From contig CM034239.1 of the NCBI GenBank assembly GCA_019916065.1, positions 44,160,663 to 44,224,662 on the forward strand: a stretch of DNA of 64,000 nt, given 5' to 3'. Under the pieces are notes generated by a model. It ran no database searches. It was not told where the DNA came from and saw nothing but the letters and a program-made list of their open reading frames with translations. This stretch comes from Vitellaria paradoxa (Eukaryota; Streptophyta; Magnoliopsida; Ericales; Sapotaceae). A program made the translations under genes and the position numbers. Shown in pieces: positions 47,801 to 60,985 of this stretch. The number at the start of each line of letters is the position of its first letter. Position 1 is the first letter of the stretch.

Positions 47801-49931
47801 GTTTCAATTCTTCTAATCATATTTTGCCACGTATCATTTTTACATCACATCAATCTCATTCATTGGTTTTTTTTATGTTTTTTAGAACACCAAACGCAAC
47901 CCTAAATCTCCGCCGAGATTACCTCTTTCCTAGCGTTCCTACAATCGAGATTATCTCTATCCTAGAGAGAGGGAGCGGGGGAAGGAAAAAAGATAAAGAA
48001 ATGTTAAAAAAGATGAATTGCACACAAATTGATGAGTTGTCCCCCGACAAGCATTTGAATTTCTTGTACTCTCTTAGTTTAAGAATCTTATAATCTTGTG
48101 GGTTAGGCCCAGTCATTATTGGTGACTGCTAAGAGTGTCTCCCCTCTTTGAAGGAAGGTGGTCCATCATCTCTGTCTCATTCCCATGAAATAATGACAAA
48201 ATATAATAATTAAATTGATCCCACCGCGCCAACCTACATGCATTTGATTGATCAATTCCATTAGCCCCCTAAGCAAAAGAACAAAATTGTGTTTTAATTT
48301 AAATGCATAAGAACAAGAAGAGAGGTTTTATTTCAAGTCATTTTCTGTGTCTTGGTTTTAAACACCCAAAAAAAAAATATATTATTTTCCCCTAAAGTTT
48401 TTTGTAACGAAATTTCAACGTACTGTTTTATAATGGGTTGATGATTGTGAGCGCATTATTTGTTTAATTCCAATCACTTCCATATTGATTCTCATTTTTT
48501 TTTTATGACTTGAAACCTTACCAGTTTATTACAGTCTTTAATAAACCGTGTAATCAATAGGTATGGGGGGGTAGACGTCGACCCTCTTACCCATCTCACT
48601 TCAGTAAGCAAGGCGCTCTCAGCAAGACTCGAAACCACATCCAGTCTGAGTTTACAGCTCTGCAAGAATTGAATCCTGCGCTACCCGACTGAGTCTGATT
48701 CTCATTTTTTTTATTGTGAATTTAAACACAATTTTAGAATTGTATAAATTATTTGAACTCTCAAAATTGACTTCCCAAGATTCCTAGGATACCCATCAAA
48801 AGGGCCAAAAAAAAAAGAAAAAAAAAAGGAAAAGAGGACTAAAATTCAAATTTCCGCAGCTAAAAAATAGGTCTTAATTTCAAATTAAACTAAAATACAA
48901 AAATGATGACCAGCACTTGAAATGAAAAAGATACCGACTTTTTTTTAAAGCGAACGTTTTGTGAGACTTTTCAAACGCATTGCTTTAAAATAAATAAAAA
49001 GAAAAAGGATGCTAATGACTAGTGGGAAAAAGCAACATGAAAACTTGACCTCAAATTTGAAAAACCTAGCACAACTGGCAATTCCCATCAAATGCGGCAA
49101 TTTCAAAAAAAAAAAAAAAAAGGGGGATAAAAATCATGTGAGGTAATTGAAATCTTGGAGCTCAAATCCAAAGCTCATGTTTTTTTGGGCTCTCTCTCTC
49201 CACTTTGCTTTGCTTGCCATCACTTCATACCAATCACACACCGATTCACCGAACAAGCTCGTCTTTTAACTTGATTGGACTCCCCCCCCCCCAAAAAAAA
49301 AAAAACTTTGCCTACCATCACTTCAAACCAATCACACACCGAACTCAATACTTTGTCATTCCATTGTCAGGTAACAACTCTAAAAATAATATTTTATTAA
49401 AAAATATTATTAAAATAATGTAATAATAATAATAATTTTATAATTAAAAAATAATTTCGTAATTTTGTTTATTTTTATTCCGATTGTATTTCCTACAAGG
49501 ATTTTTTAACTGTTGCTGAGGTGGTAGAATTTAACTCTTGCATGAATGAAATGAAACTTTACCTTCCCAAAAGCTAGATTGAAAGGGACAAGATGATGCA
49601 TGCGGTGTCCCAATGAAGCAGTGATTATGGGTAAGTTAATTAGAAAACGGGGGACAGGTTGCTGTGGGTGAAAAGAAAAATCAAAGTCAAAACTCCAAAC
49701 TGACCTCAAAGGTGACTGAACCAAGCGTGCCTCTTTTGATGAACGAGGTCCTAGTCCTTGGTACCCATAGCATGGATCATACAACTCATGACAGCCCACA
49801 TGTTCAAACTCAGTGAGTCACCCACAAACATGATCTTCTTCCCCCTCCACCTCTCCAATAGATCCAACCATTAAACCTACAAACCATTTTTATCAATACC
49901 CACTTCAAAAAATCAATGAGTTTGCATACAT

Positions 49932-49962
<31 letters not shown>

Positions 49963-50285
49963 GATAGAGAAGAGAGGAGAGAGACGAGAGTAAGAGAGTA
50001 CCTTGGTAGTGCGCATGAGAAGGGCTGCCACCTGAATTTTGGTACAATTTATCGGGCCTACCATATTTTTGGCAGTTGAATTGTGGATCTATGAAAGGAC
50101 AGCTTGAGAAGTCATACAGAGGAATAAGATGGATCATACACCCATTTCCCTCTAAAAATATCGCACCCCCTGCCAAGCTTACTGGCAATGGAAGTACTAC
50201 TGCTACCGTTACTGAAATTCTCAGCCTTTGCTTGGTGAGAAGAAAACAGAGACAGGACTAACACTGCTTTGAAGAGAAAACCCAT
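44821..50285 (-). pseudogene. Trichome birefringence-like (TBL, DUF231) polysaccharide O-acetyltransferase gene with multiple 1-bp indels
   Basis: Five exons on the minus strand: 50285-50002, 49876-49705, 47014-46839, 46534-46377 and 45109-44821, about 360 codons, all GT-AG. The start MGFLFKAVLVLSLFSSHQAKA is a signal peptide/anchor, fitting a secreted or Golgi enzyme that acetylates wall xylan or related polymers. Motifs: GCDIFRGKWVYDPSY, CPFIDPQFNCQKYGRPDKLY and KFRWQPFSC (TBL domain); [11 protein letters not shown] (GDS esterase motif); NSWHWWAHTG; and the C-terminal [20 protein letters not shown], with the DxxH catalytic pair. Reading through needs single-base corrections near 50123, 50040, 49867, 49766, 46390, 45002 and 44961. 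They come mostly as plus/minus pairs, so the frame is restored each time. There are no other stops, and every splice site and catalytic motif is intact. It is therefore either a recently dead gene or a locus with uncorrected homopolymer errors. Intron 2 (2.7 kb) contains a SINE. Confidence 0.85.
48486..48712 (-). mobile_element. tRNA-derived SINE in TBL intron 2, with target duplication
   Basis: The body is about 48507-48695, flanked by tgattctcatttttttt at 48486 and again at 48696, a target duplication of about 17 bp. On the minus strand the head reads cagtcgggtagcgcagg, with a B-box-like ggtttcgagtcttgc about 60 bp on. The 3' part is rtttattaaagactg...aagtcat then T's. A related truncated copy is at 7741-7850. 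It differs in sequence from the SINE at 8.9 kb. Confidence 0.7.
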
Positions 50286-50361
50286 CTTGGATTCGGCCCA
50301 GATGGGTGAACAAAAGGATGAGGCCTGAAGAAAAAGTTGGCTTAGAATGTGTTCATATATA

Positions 50362-50406
<45 letters not shown>

Positions 50407-50460
50407 AGGGAGGGGCGGTGGAAGAAGCTTGGAGGCTGCACATGGTATGTGCCTCAGAAA
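50286..50460 (-). promoter_or_regulatory. TBL 5' leader with (CT)n tract
   Basis: Upstream of the TBL ATG the minus strand has a long CT tract (50365-50402 as GA on the plus strand). CT-rich 5' leaders are common in plant genes. A tatata segment at 50355-50362 lies between the tract and the ATG. Confidence 0.4.
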
Positions 50461-52734
50461 AGTCATTTCTAGTGTTTCTGACATCAATTTGAGAAATATT
50501 TGGATGGATTTGAGTTACTGTAGCAGTGGGGTTGGGGTTTGAATTCTTCTCTTTTTAAAATCATGGACACCATGATTTTGATTCAAAACTTGGTGGAAGA
50601 AAAATGACAGGAAAAAAGAATGCTTCTGAAAGTTCTTTTTTCTTGTCCCTACCAAAAAGAAAAGCAGAGAAAATCGTTTGTCACTCATAAACTTTATTGA
50701 ATATAAATGTATTTGAAATGAAAAAAAAAATAAGATAAAATAAAATAATTTATGAATTTGTAATTTGTATAATAAGATAAAAAATAAATAATTTTCAGAA
50801 GTTTTTAAAAATTTTTAACAAACTAAACGTACTTTATATATACATGCATTGCATATATATATATATATATAAAGCTTAATTGGTTTTGATATATATCTTT
50901 CAATTTCAAGTTTTGGCTACCCTTACCTTCGGGACTAAAGTTACGCGCGGGATTACAAGGTATTTAACAAGTAACCACTGTCAAAATTATTGTAGATATA
51001 TTATATTTTGTAATTAAAAAATTTAAAATATGAATAATTATCTCTTATTAAAATTTACCGTTAAAATATATTTTTAATAAGTTTAATAGTTTGACCTGAC
51101 ATTGTTAAATCCATTGCTGCTAAACTTTTCTCCCAAACTTGATTCCCCATTAAGATGGGACTGGATTGGCTCTTAAGTTTGTGTTCATTTGAAGCAATGC
51201 ATTGTCCACTATAGACGGCCCAATGTCATCAACTAATACCACATGATTATATATATATATATCAAGTAGTAATCAATTAGATCCCCCTACAACAAATTCA
51301 GAGAAATAAAGGTCAAGCCCCGTCACCCGTGTACAAATACGAAAGCAAATGACTAAAACTACCAAACATCTCTCTGGAAGCAATGCCCCCACCGCCACAA
51401 GGTATAAACCAGAAATTCATAGCTGGAAAGTCTTTGAGGATCTTTCTTATTCATGTACATCCCCACCCCCCTTTTTTTTAAGGCCTTATACCACCCACTT
51501 CACACTGCTCACTTGGGGGAACGCTTCGGTGGTGTTTGGTTGAAAAGGGAAAAAAAAAAAAACAAATAAAATAAAAAAATTAGTATAAAAATGACACATA
51601 ACAAACTTTAATCAGAAAAAAAATTTTAAAAGATTAATAAAAGTTAACATTTTTTTGATAAACCGTACACTCCCTCAATTTGTTTATATTGATGTCTTTG
51701 TCTAGAAAAGTTATTTCATTTCATGGAACACCAAACATCTCCCAACATAATTAACCAAATGAAAAAGTAATAGTTATTTTTACTTAATTAAAGATTAGGA
51801 GATTAATGCTCCGATAAGACTAACTAGCTTTTCAGTTTCAACTTCTTAATTTTTTTTCTTTTTCTGATATGATCAAAATGATCTTTTTACGTTTTAAACT
51901 TTTTAAAATCATGAAGAGTAAATATATAAAATAAACCAAAAAAATTAAAAAGTTAACTACTAAAAAATTGACTTCCATCCCTCCTCCCCAACATACACAA
52001 AGGTTAAAGTTAATTTTTTAGTAATTAATTTATTTCTCTTTTCAAATTAAGCCTAATAATTAAGAGGATAAATCCAAATACACTCTTTACTTTTGCCTTC
52101 TCACCTTCTAAAAAATCGCTATTTAATATATGGGTGATCATAAACTGAATCATTCGTGAATTGATTAAGTTTGATTCGATTAAGACTCGCCTGGAATTCA
52201 AGTTAAATTCAAATCTTTTCTTAGATTTGTTTAATATTTAAATCAAACTGAATCCATTAGGTGGTCAACTCAAAAACTCGTGAACCACCTCAAAAAAATA
52301 TTAAACAAAAATAATACTGTTTTAATTTAAGAAAATGATTTCATTTTGGTTTTGTGAAGCGATTCATTTTGGATAATAATATTTAGATCTCCTCTCATGA
52401 GTCAAAACTTGGGCCACTCCTACCTCCTCCCTGCTCATTTTTGTATTTTAGATCATTTTTATAATTTATCTAACAGAACTCATCTTCTTATTTAAACATT
52501 TTAGCAACTCGCCTTTTTTTATTCAGACCCTTTTAAAGTTTTTAGTACATAATTAATTTAGTTTATAATAGAAAAATTAAAATATATTTAAAAGTAGACA
52601 AAGCAATGGGGCCATGGGTTGGGTTGAAATTTTTAATCCTAAACTGACGTACTCGGTAAGCCAAAGCCGAATCCAAAAGTGGGTGGAGTTCAAATTGAGA
52701 CATTTTATTTTCCCTTAAATAACACAAAGACAAA

Positions 52735-53100
52735 GGGTCGGTTTGGCATATTAAAAAATTACAAAAAAAAAATTCTATAAATCTTTAACAACTCCTCTAA
52801 CTCTAATTTTTTTGTCATTATTAATTTCAAAAAATTCTAATATTTCGCTAAAAAAATAAAAAAACTAAAAGTAGATTAACCAAATGTGTAAATTTTTATA
52901 CAATCATATTCTTCGTGTCAAAAACTTTCAAACGAGTATCATTATTACTATTTTTTATGAATTTTTTTGAATTTATGGGAACAGATTTGGAAAACCGTTC
53001 CCACGATTTGTTACTTTCCAAAAAAAAAAGGCGCTAAAATTAACTCCAAACCACATTTTATCTCAATTTATCTTATTTTTTCTTACTCAAAACGGGACCA
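52735..53100. mobile_element. MITE family A copy
   Basis: Starts gggtcggtttggcat and ends ctcaaaacgggacc; the interior has gggaacagatttggaa ... cgttcccacg, as in the copy at 31.4 kb. This is the third copy of the family in the window. Confidence 0.65.
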
Positions 53101-53223
53101 AAGAGGTGAGAGTGAAAGAAATTAATCATAAAGAGAGTCTGGGTTAGAATGATAATTTTGCCAATAACTGAACAGAGCATTTAATGGCCATGATAGTTTT
53201 GTTAATAAGTAAACAGAATATTA

Positions 53224-54250
53224 AGGCCCCGTTTGATAATGTTTTCGTTTTTTTGTTTTTTTTTTATGTTTTCAAAATTTTGTAAACTCACAACAAAAAT
53301 ATGTTTGATAAATTTGTTTACATTTTTTGTTTCAAAAAAAATAAAAAATATAAATATAAAAACGTAAACAAAAAAAAATATGTTTTCACTCTTATTTTCT
53401 TTACTTTTGTCAATATTTTATCAATTTTAAAACTGTCAATTTTTGTTACATTACATAAAAATAAATTATTTTATTCAAATATTTTATTAAAATAAGTTAT
53501 TTTAAAAAATAATATAATTAAATTCAATAAATTAAATTAATTATATAAATTAATATAAATTATTTTTAATAAATAATAAAACTAAATTAATTTAATTTAA
53601 TAATTAATTATTGCTAAATTATTTGAAATAAATATCATAATTAATTTATTTTATTTAATAATTAAATTAATTTATATAAAATAGTTAATAATAAATAATT
53701 AAATTACATTAATTTTTAATTTAATTTAATTTAACAATTATTATTAAATTATTTTAAATAAATATCATAATTAAATTAAATTATTTATGATTTAATTCAT
53801 TTAATTGATATAAAATATATTTTATTAAATTATTTTAATAATAATTGAATGAATCTAATTAATTTAAAAATAAATAATTTAATTTAATAATTAATCTAAT
53901 TTAATTATTTATTTAATATGAAATATATTTTATTAAATTATTTTAATAAATAATATAATTTAATATATTTTATATTTATTGAATTAAATGATTTTAATAA
54001 ATAATTTACTGTATTAAATTAAATTTAATTAATATAAAATATATTTTATTAAATTCTATTAATTTTTTAAAACTAATAAAATTAAATATTTTCTAAAATA
54101 AAAAATTAATAATTATAAACAAACTTGCATTTTCAAACGCAGTTTTAGTTTTTATTTCAAAAAAAATAAATAGTAACAGAAAATAAAAAATAGAAAACAG
54201 CAACAGAAAAATAATAATAAAAAAACGACAGCGTTGTCAAATGGGCCATA
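53224..54250. mobile_element. MITE family C, about 1 kb, nearly pure A/T interior
   Basis: Begins ggccccgtttgataatg and ends cgttgtcaaatgggcc, an imperfect inverted terminal pair. 53500-54100 is almost only A and T, arranged in ttaaattaatttaa-type palindromic units. A second copy lies at 55800-56459 with the same architecture, including the cat/tttca...ttttagttttta block near the right end. Confidence 0.65.
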
Positions 54251-54259
54251 AATGGGCTC

Positions 54260-54549
54260 TATTTCAGGTTACAGGGGCTGCAGTGGGAGAATCCACTGCA
54301 TGGGTTGCAGTGGGTCAATCAACGATCGGAATGTAATTGTATCAAATCTAATGGTCTTAATTCAATGTAATAAAATTAAATTTAAAATAAAAATAAAAGT
54401 TAAACAAAATCTGATTGGAAAATCATTAATGAAGATATATGAAAAGACACATCATATTAAAATGTAATTATATCTTAACCGTTAATTGATCCACTGTAAC
54501 CCCTGAAGTGGATTCTCCCACTGCAGTCTCCTAGAACCCCTTTATTTCA
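54260..54549. mobile_element. MITE with long terminal inverted repeats
   Basis: Left arm ctgcagtgggagaatccact, then ggttgcagtgggtcaatcaa. The reverse complement of the right arm reads ctgcagtgggagaatccact, then ggttacagtggatcaattaa. The inverted repeats are over 60 bp. The sequence tatttca at 54260 and 54543 is a possible 7-bp target duplication. The interior is AT-rich and non-coding. Confidence 0.75.
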
Positions 54550-55799
54550 ATCAATTTTTGCCTTAATCTTATCACCCATCAAGTCACCAACAAATAGGGT
54601 GGACGTGAGTCGAGCTCACCAAAAACACACTTTTAACTATTATTGTTAGCCAAATTACCCCTTACGACTTTATCCCCATTTTGATAAATACTTATAAAAA
54701 TACTCTATTTGGTAATTTTATTTATCAGTATTCATAGTACTGTAAAAATTCTTATTTTAAGTACTTACTATAGCTATTAATTATAAGAGAGATGTTTGAA
54801 GTTACAAAAGTTAATATAAATTAATAAAAGTTACATTTATAAAAGTTACAGTTTCGTAATGAGTAAAAATTTAAATTTTATAAAAATTTATAAAGTTTTG
54901 TGAACTTTTATAGAGCTTCAAAATAAGTTGAATATTATTATTATTATTATTTTGGTAAAAGAGTGCTCATGCGGTGCGTAGTAATCAACTGTAAGTGGCG
55001 TACACGATGGCCCACGACACGTAGATTGATGTTGCCATCTCACCATCCTGCATGTGCCTCAGTGCCACCAAATCATCCTCTATAGTGTCAACTTCACAGT
55101 AACAGTCTCACAGGCCACTTGATAAAGCTTCGAAAATGCATTCGGCTTTTCCCCCATGAATGGTGGTGGAGATGCCAATGATGCTTGACTACGACACACA
55201 CATATACATACATTAATTACCTCATTGATGATTCTGATTAATAAGCAAAAATTGGCTGTGAATCAAAATAGTTAAATTGATAGGGATTTCATAGTAATTA
55301 ATGTTTACAAAGGCAAAAGCAAAAACAAAAACGAAAATATATCGACAAGAATTCGGCAATAGCCTCAACTTCCTCTTGGATGTAATATCAATGTCACCAC
55401 TCCATTATCATTTGGACTACTTGATGAAATTGACAGTTAGTTAGTGACTTATCCCCCCCTCTATTGTTTATATGTTTGCTAAAATATTTGTATTAAATTT
55501 GTTGTATGACGGCACTTTATGAAGAAATATAGTACAAAAAATAAAAAAAAATAGAATTCATTAAGTGTTTTCTCTAGTGTAGAAATAAAAACTACCATCT
55601 AAGAGAATTTGAGGGTTTATAATTCATTTTCACTGTTATATGAGAGTACGTAATATTTAATGTTATTGGATCAAATTTGAGATTCACATGGCAATATACC
55701 TTACACTTGATCTAACGATCAATGTAGGTATTACAGGGTCTTATAGTAAAAAAAATATACTACAAACTCACTATCCTTTCTAAAGAGTGTAAATAATTA

Positions 55800-56459
55800 G
55801 ATTCCGTTTGATAACATTATATTTATTATTTTTTATTTATAAATTAAAAAGTGATAATAAAAACGTATTAATTAAACTTATTTTTCTTTATTTGTTTCCA
55901 AAAAAAAAAAAAAACTTAAACAAAAAATGTAAACAAAAAAAAAAATATTTCTACGCTTTTTTTCTGTTACAATTATTTTATCAATTTTAACACTTTTTTA
56001 TTTTTATTGTATCATATTAAAATGAATTATTTTATTTAAATATTTATTAAATTAAAATTATTTTTATAAATAATATTATATAATTAATTTAATATAAATT
56101 AAATTAATATGAAATATATTTTATTAAACTAAAATTATATTTTAAAATATAATTAAATTATAGTTAATATATTTTATTTTATAATTAGTTTTAATAAATA
56201 ATATAATAAAATAATTTAATTAATTAATTAAATTTATAAATTAATTAAATTAAACAAATTTAATTAATTCAAATATTATGAAATATATTTTATTAAATTC
56301 AATTATTTTTTTAAAAACTAATAAAATTAATTTTTAAAATAAAAATTAATTACAGTAGACAAAATTGCATTTCTATTTGTAGCTTCAATTTTCATTTCAA
56401 AAAAAAAATAAAAACAACAAATCTAAAAAAAATGACAATATTACCAAACGATCCCTTAA
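55800..56459. mobile_element. MITE family C, second copy
   Basis: Starts attccgtttgataacatt and ends attaccaaacgatccctta. The AT-only interior is made of ttaaattaat units, shorter than in the 53.2-kb copy. Confidence 0.6.
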
Positions 56460-59333
56460 TAATTTGTTGTGAATCAAGACCCGTTTTGGTGTAGATTAAT
56501 TTTAACATTTAGTGAAATCTATTCACTTGCTTTCAAAAAAGAGCTGTAAAGCATAGTTGTAATTGTTTGAACCTAACCGTCCATTGCATCAAATAAAAGT
56601 TCATATTGAATGAAATGTTAAGTATATTGTTTCAAATAAGGATACTACAAAAATAGGGTCTGTTTTGGTAACCGAATTGCTGGTATAAAAATTTTTACCA
56701 GAAGTTATTAATTATTACTTTTTATGCATTTAGGGCTCGTTTGGTACGATAAAAATTACTAAAAATTTTAAAAATTTTTGAAAATCTTTAAAATTCTCTA
56801 ATACATTTTACACTCATCGTATTTTGTGAAACAATTATAAATTTATATATATCTACATATCCCAATAACTTTTACAAATCTCCAATAAATTTTTTACAAA
56901 CCTTAATAACTTTTCTACAGATCTCAAAAATTTTCACATCTTTTAATAAATTTTAACATAAAACTGTTTCAACTGACCCAAAAAAAACCGTTCTGATAGT
57001 TTTTCTCTTTAAAAAGTTAATACAAAAGTCAAAAAGTTTCACTATTAATTTATTTCTTAAAAATGTAGTTTGAAGGTTGCGCGTCAAATATCAAAAAATT
57101 ACCTAAATCATATTTTTTGTTATTTTTTATTATTTTTCGTCACACCAAAAACTCACTTAATAAGATATTGATATTTTTTAATCAATATTTAGTTATTTGG
57201 CGAAACATTTATAACTTTTTACTATGTTATTTTTTCAAATTACTATCATTACCAATATTCTTTCATTTTAGAAACTCTCTGCGCCAAAAGTTACGGTTAT
57301 CCAAATGGTTAAAAAAAATTAACATTTGTAAAAGTTAATAAAAGTTGAATCACCAAATGAGGCTTAAAATTATAGGCATACACAGATAACTGTTTGTATC
57401 GGAAGATTTAACAACGGATCAAATTAGGTATGTAAATAGATTTAACTATGTCTAAAAAAACCCATGCCTATATCTCAAGGTCAAGGCTTGGGGACACCTG
57501 ACTCAACTCGACCTTCTTTAACCCTGATTCGACCTTGACTCTGTAACTTTAATTTCGTTTCTATTAATTTTTTTTAAATATTTATTTATATTACATCAAA
57601 ACGGATAATAGGTACGGCTATTTTAATAAACTTGAGATTGAACAATCAATTAATTCTCCTATTCGTGATTGAAAATTTTCATCGTTTACAAATTTACAAT
57701 AATTATTAATAGAATTATTTATTTTCAAGGCAAATTGATTAATTACTTTATTTTAAGTTAAAGTTATAATTAATTTATTTTATAAAAATTTTTATAGTTA
57801 ATGAATTAGGATTAGGATCAAATACGTTCAATTTTGACTCAATCCAATTTCTTTGAGAGTAATTAGGATCAATACTAAATCAAACCGAATTAATTTAATT
57901 TCTAGATCGAATCATAATCAAATGGGTCTATTTTAAATGCCTAGACCAAATGATATTGCATTCCCAATCCTTCTATCTTTATCGGATACTCGACCCAATC
58001 TCAAGTGGATTGTCAAACCCAACTTTAGCATCACTGGTCGATATAAAAGATCAAAAAATGGGAGCACATTAATGGAAAAGATTACAATGATTCAATGAAC
58101 AGTACTGTACTACCATCAACCCTTTTCTATTAAACGCTCTCACATTGTTTAGGTCAATAATTTTCGAAACCCACATGCTTAGCATTTGACATGGGACCAT
58201 ATGCCTCTTTCACTTTTCACATCAAGAATCAAGTTGTGCATATACATATATATACATATATATATATATATATTAATTTTGATCTACGTTCGACCCGAAT
58301 CACCTCTCTTTTGAATTTTTATAAGTTGGAATGAATTCCTTTAAAAGAAAATTTTAAAATTTTCAAGGGGAGAAAAAAAAAAAAAAAAAAAACTGAAAAG
58401 GAAAAGTGAAAGTATTATTTTAGTCAATGGTTTCATTTTCCCTTTTAATTTTTTTCCTTAATTACCAATTTTCTGACATAAACACTACATAAAAAAATTG
58501 CATTTTGTGCACATTAAACCCTTGGTCTTAGATCTTTTTATAAGAAAAAAAAAAAAGTAATGATAATATTGACTTTTGCCGTGGATAAAGGGGCTAGCGT
58601 AGGGCCACTTGAAAAGAACCCAATTTGGCCTTGTATTCTTCCAATTTCCCGTGGAATCACAACTATCTCCTCATGGAAAGCCCAACAATGGGTACTTTTG
58701 CAAAAGGACATTAGTGACCCAATGCCATAAAAGAGATCTTTTCATTGCTCCCCCAAAGCTGCAAGTTGCACATACAGCCCCCAGCATTTTGTTCCTCATC
58801 AAAAGTTTTTTGTTTGTTTACGGATTCAGTGACATTGAAGGCATCATATTGAGATTATTTTTATTTTATGGATTAGTTGAAGGTTGGATATGTTCGATCA
58901 AATTAGAATACATTATCACTCCTCTCTTGATTAAACTTTAGCAAAAGTGTGACTTTCCTTCAACTCTAACTCACAAATTATTTGAAATATAAATACACAG
59001 ACTTATCTTTTTTGGGTCCCATTCTATTATAGGAGGAGGTGGGTCCCAAAAATTTTGGAGAGGGGGCTGTCCCTTGTGCTGTGCTGGCTTCACCAACCAT
59101 GATAGTAGCTAGATTTCCATTTCTAGGTTTCACATTTCAGAGGGATATATTGTTTAATTTTTTTTTTTTTGGTAGGTTACCATTGGTGATGATGACATTT
59201 GTTGAATACATTGGTTAGTTGGATGCAAATTATGCCTTAATTAGCTAAAAATTAGCTTAAAGACCACGAAACTACAAATTTGGTTTGATATAATACATAT
59301 ATAATGTGTGTGTCTGTGAGAGAGAGAGAGAGA

Positions 59334-59451
59334 GACTTTGGAGTCAAGGTTTGTGTGCCATTAGAAATTGGGTTGCCTTATTTTATAAGATAGTGACTTT
59401 GGAGTCAAGGTTTGTATGCCATTAGAAATTGGGTTGCCTTATTTAATAAGG
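59334..59451 (+). repeat. 61-bp tandem duplication
   Basis: gactttggagtcaaggtttg ... ttgggttgccttatt occurs at 59334 and again at 59395, nearly identical (gtgtg/gtatg difference). This is a recent local duplication next to a GA tract. Confidence 0.9.
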
Positions 59452-60985
59452 CTGTGCCCCACTTGAAAAGAGGTGTATATATATATATATATATATATAT
59501 ATGCATTATTAATGAGAGTGCCTAGCTTTCCATGTTGTAATTTGGAATATGCGTTTGTTTTCTTCCCCTCACAATAATGGCTTTATTTGGAGTTAAACAA
59601 AATAAAATAAAATTTTATAAATCTTTACAAACACAAATTACGAGACAGTAAAATTTAAATTTTTCACTCATTGTATAAATTACGAGATATTTATTTTTAT
59701 AATTTTATTTTATTTTATACACTTTTATATAATTTCAAACACACCCAATATGTTCAGTCATGACGGCAAACTCAAGCAATGTGGGTTAGCTGTATGTATT
59801 CGCCTAACTTTGTCCTTGGCCAGAAAATTGACTTTGGACTTTTGCTACGGAGACTCCGGGTAACACGATCTTGCAATCTAGATGACTGTGTAATATTAGT
59901 AATTCATGTATTTATTTTAGGTAAGAATATTTACACTTTTCAATTAATTTCTTCTATTTCATAATAATTTTAATAAAAAGAGTAATGTGGAGCGAAAAAA
60001 ACTAATGAAAGAGTGTATTTATCATTTTTCTTATTTTATTTGTTATATTATTTTTAAAAATAAAATAATGAAGTATTATTAATTTTAAAGAGTAGGAAGG
60101 GGTATCAAATAAGATATGCATCACAAGATGAAAGAAAAAAATTACTTAATGTGGTAGAAATAAAGAAGATTTTACATCTTATACCCCGTCCTTAAATTAG
60201 GTTGATATATTTGTTTCATGAAAAAAATAAAAAAATAAAACAAATTGCATTGGGTTGTGTCTACCAAAAATTATTAAAAAAATAAAAATTTAAATTAATT
60301 ATATTCACATGCACCAAACATCTCTTTCAACAGTATTCTGATGTCAAGCTATTTACAGATAAATGTTAATTATTAACAGAGTCTTGTTCCAAAATAAAAA
60401 AATAAAAAAAATAAAGGCAAATTTTAGTTCACCAGTTGAATTTTATTTGAAATCTCATTTCAAAATCTTAATTTTTTTTTTGGGGGTAAAAATTAAAAGT
60501 CTAAATTTTTAATTAGTTAATTTAGTTGGAATGCCTCTATTAGTAACTATTTTGTCTTTCAAAATGGACAATAGCGAAAGTGTAAAAACTCAATAAGGTA
60601 GAGTAACATTTACCCAACCCCCCCCCCCCCCCCCCCCCCCCCAAAAAAGAACTGCAAACTCGAAAAATATGAAATGAGGCTAAACCGAAGAAACCTCCGT
60701 AAAAAGCAAGATGAACTGCACCGCATCCAAATGAACACAGAGATCTATAACCACCTCATTTTGAACTACATATAATGGCTCTCTACAAGGCTTATCATAT
60801 CCACTTTTTGAGGTACGGTCTAACCTCACCAAAGGCAACTCCGCAAATATGGCGTATTTGACAGAAGGGTGGTGGAGATCATTAAGCAATCATATAAGAA
60901 ATGTTACGATAATATACACCCACTCACTCAAAACACTAGTCGAATTCAAACTTCCCAGTATAAACAGATCAGTTTCCAAAACCTA

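Larger units (their letters stand above)
50461..60985. other. Gene-poor intergenic region rich in MITEs
   Basis: No intact gene was seen in 10.5 kb. It contains the MITEs listed separately, a possible decayed exon on the minus strand at 54985-55180, an (AT) tract at 59468-59500, a GA tract at 59318-59334, an AT tract at 58240-58274, a poly-A run at 58374-58392, and a 25-base C run at 60618-60642. 51050-51330, 55190-55460 and 57360-58250 hold nothing recognisable. Confidence 0.5.

Noticed and set aside
53301..53495. Lys/Asn/Phe-rich small frames in AT-rich DNA (also near 55808 and 57117)
   Set aside because: Low-complexity translation of A/T runs inside MITEs.
58609..58941. A 110-codon plus-strand frame
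   Set aside because: No recognisable motif, no supporting splice or promoter context; treated as chance.
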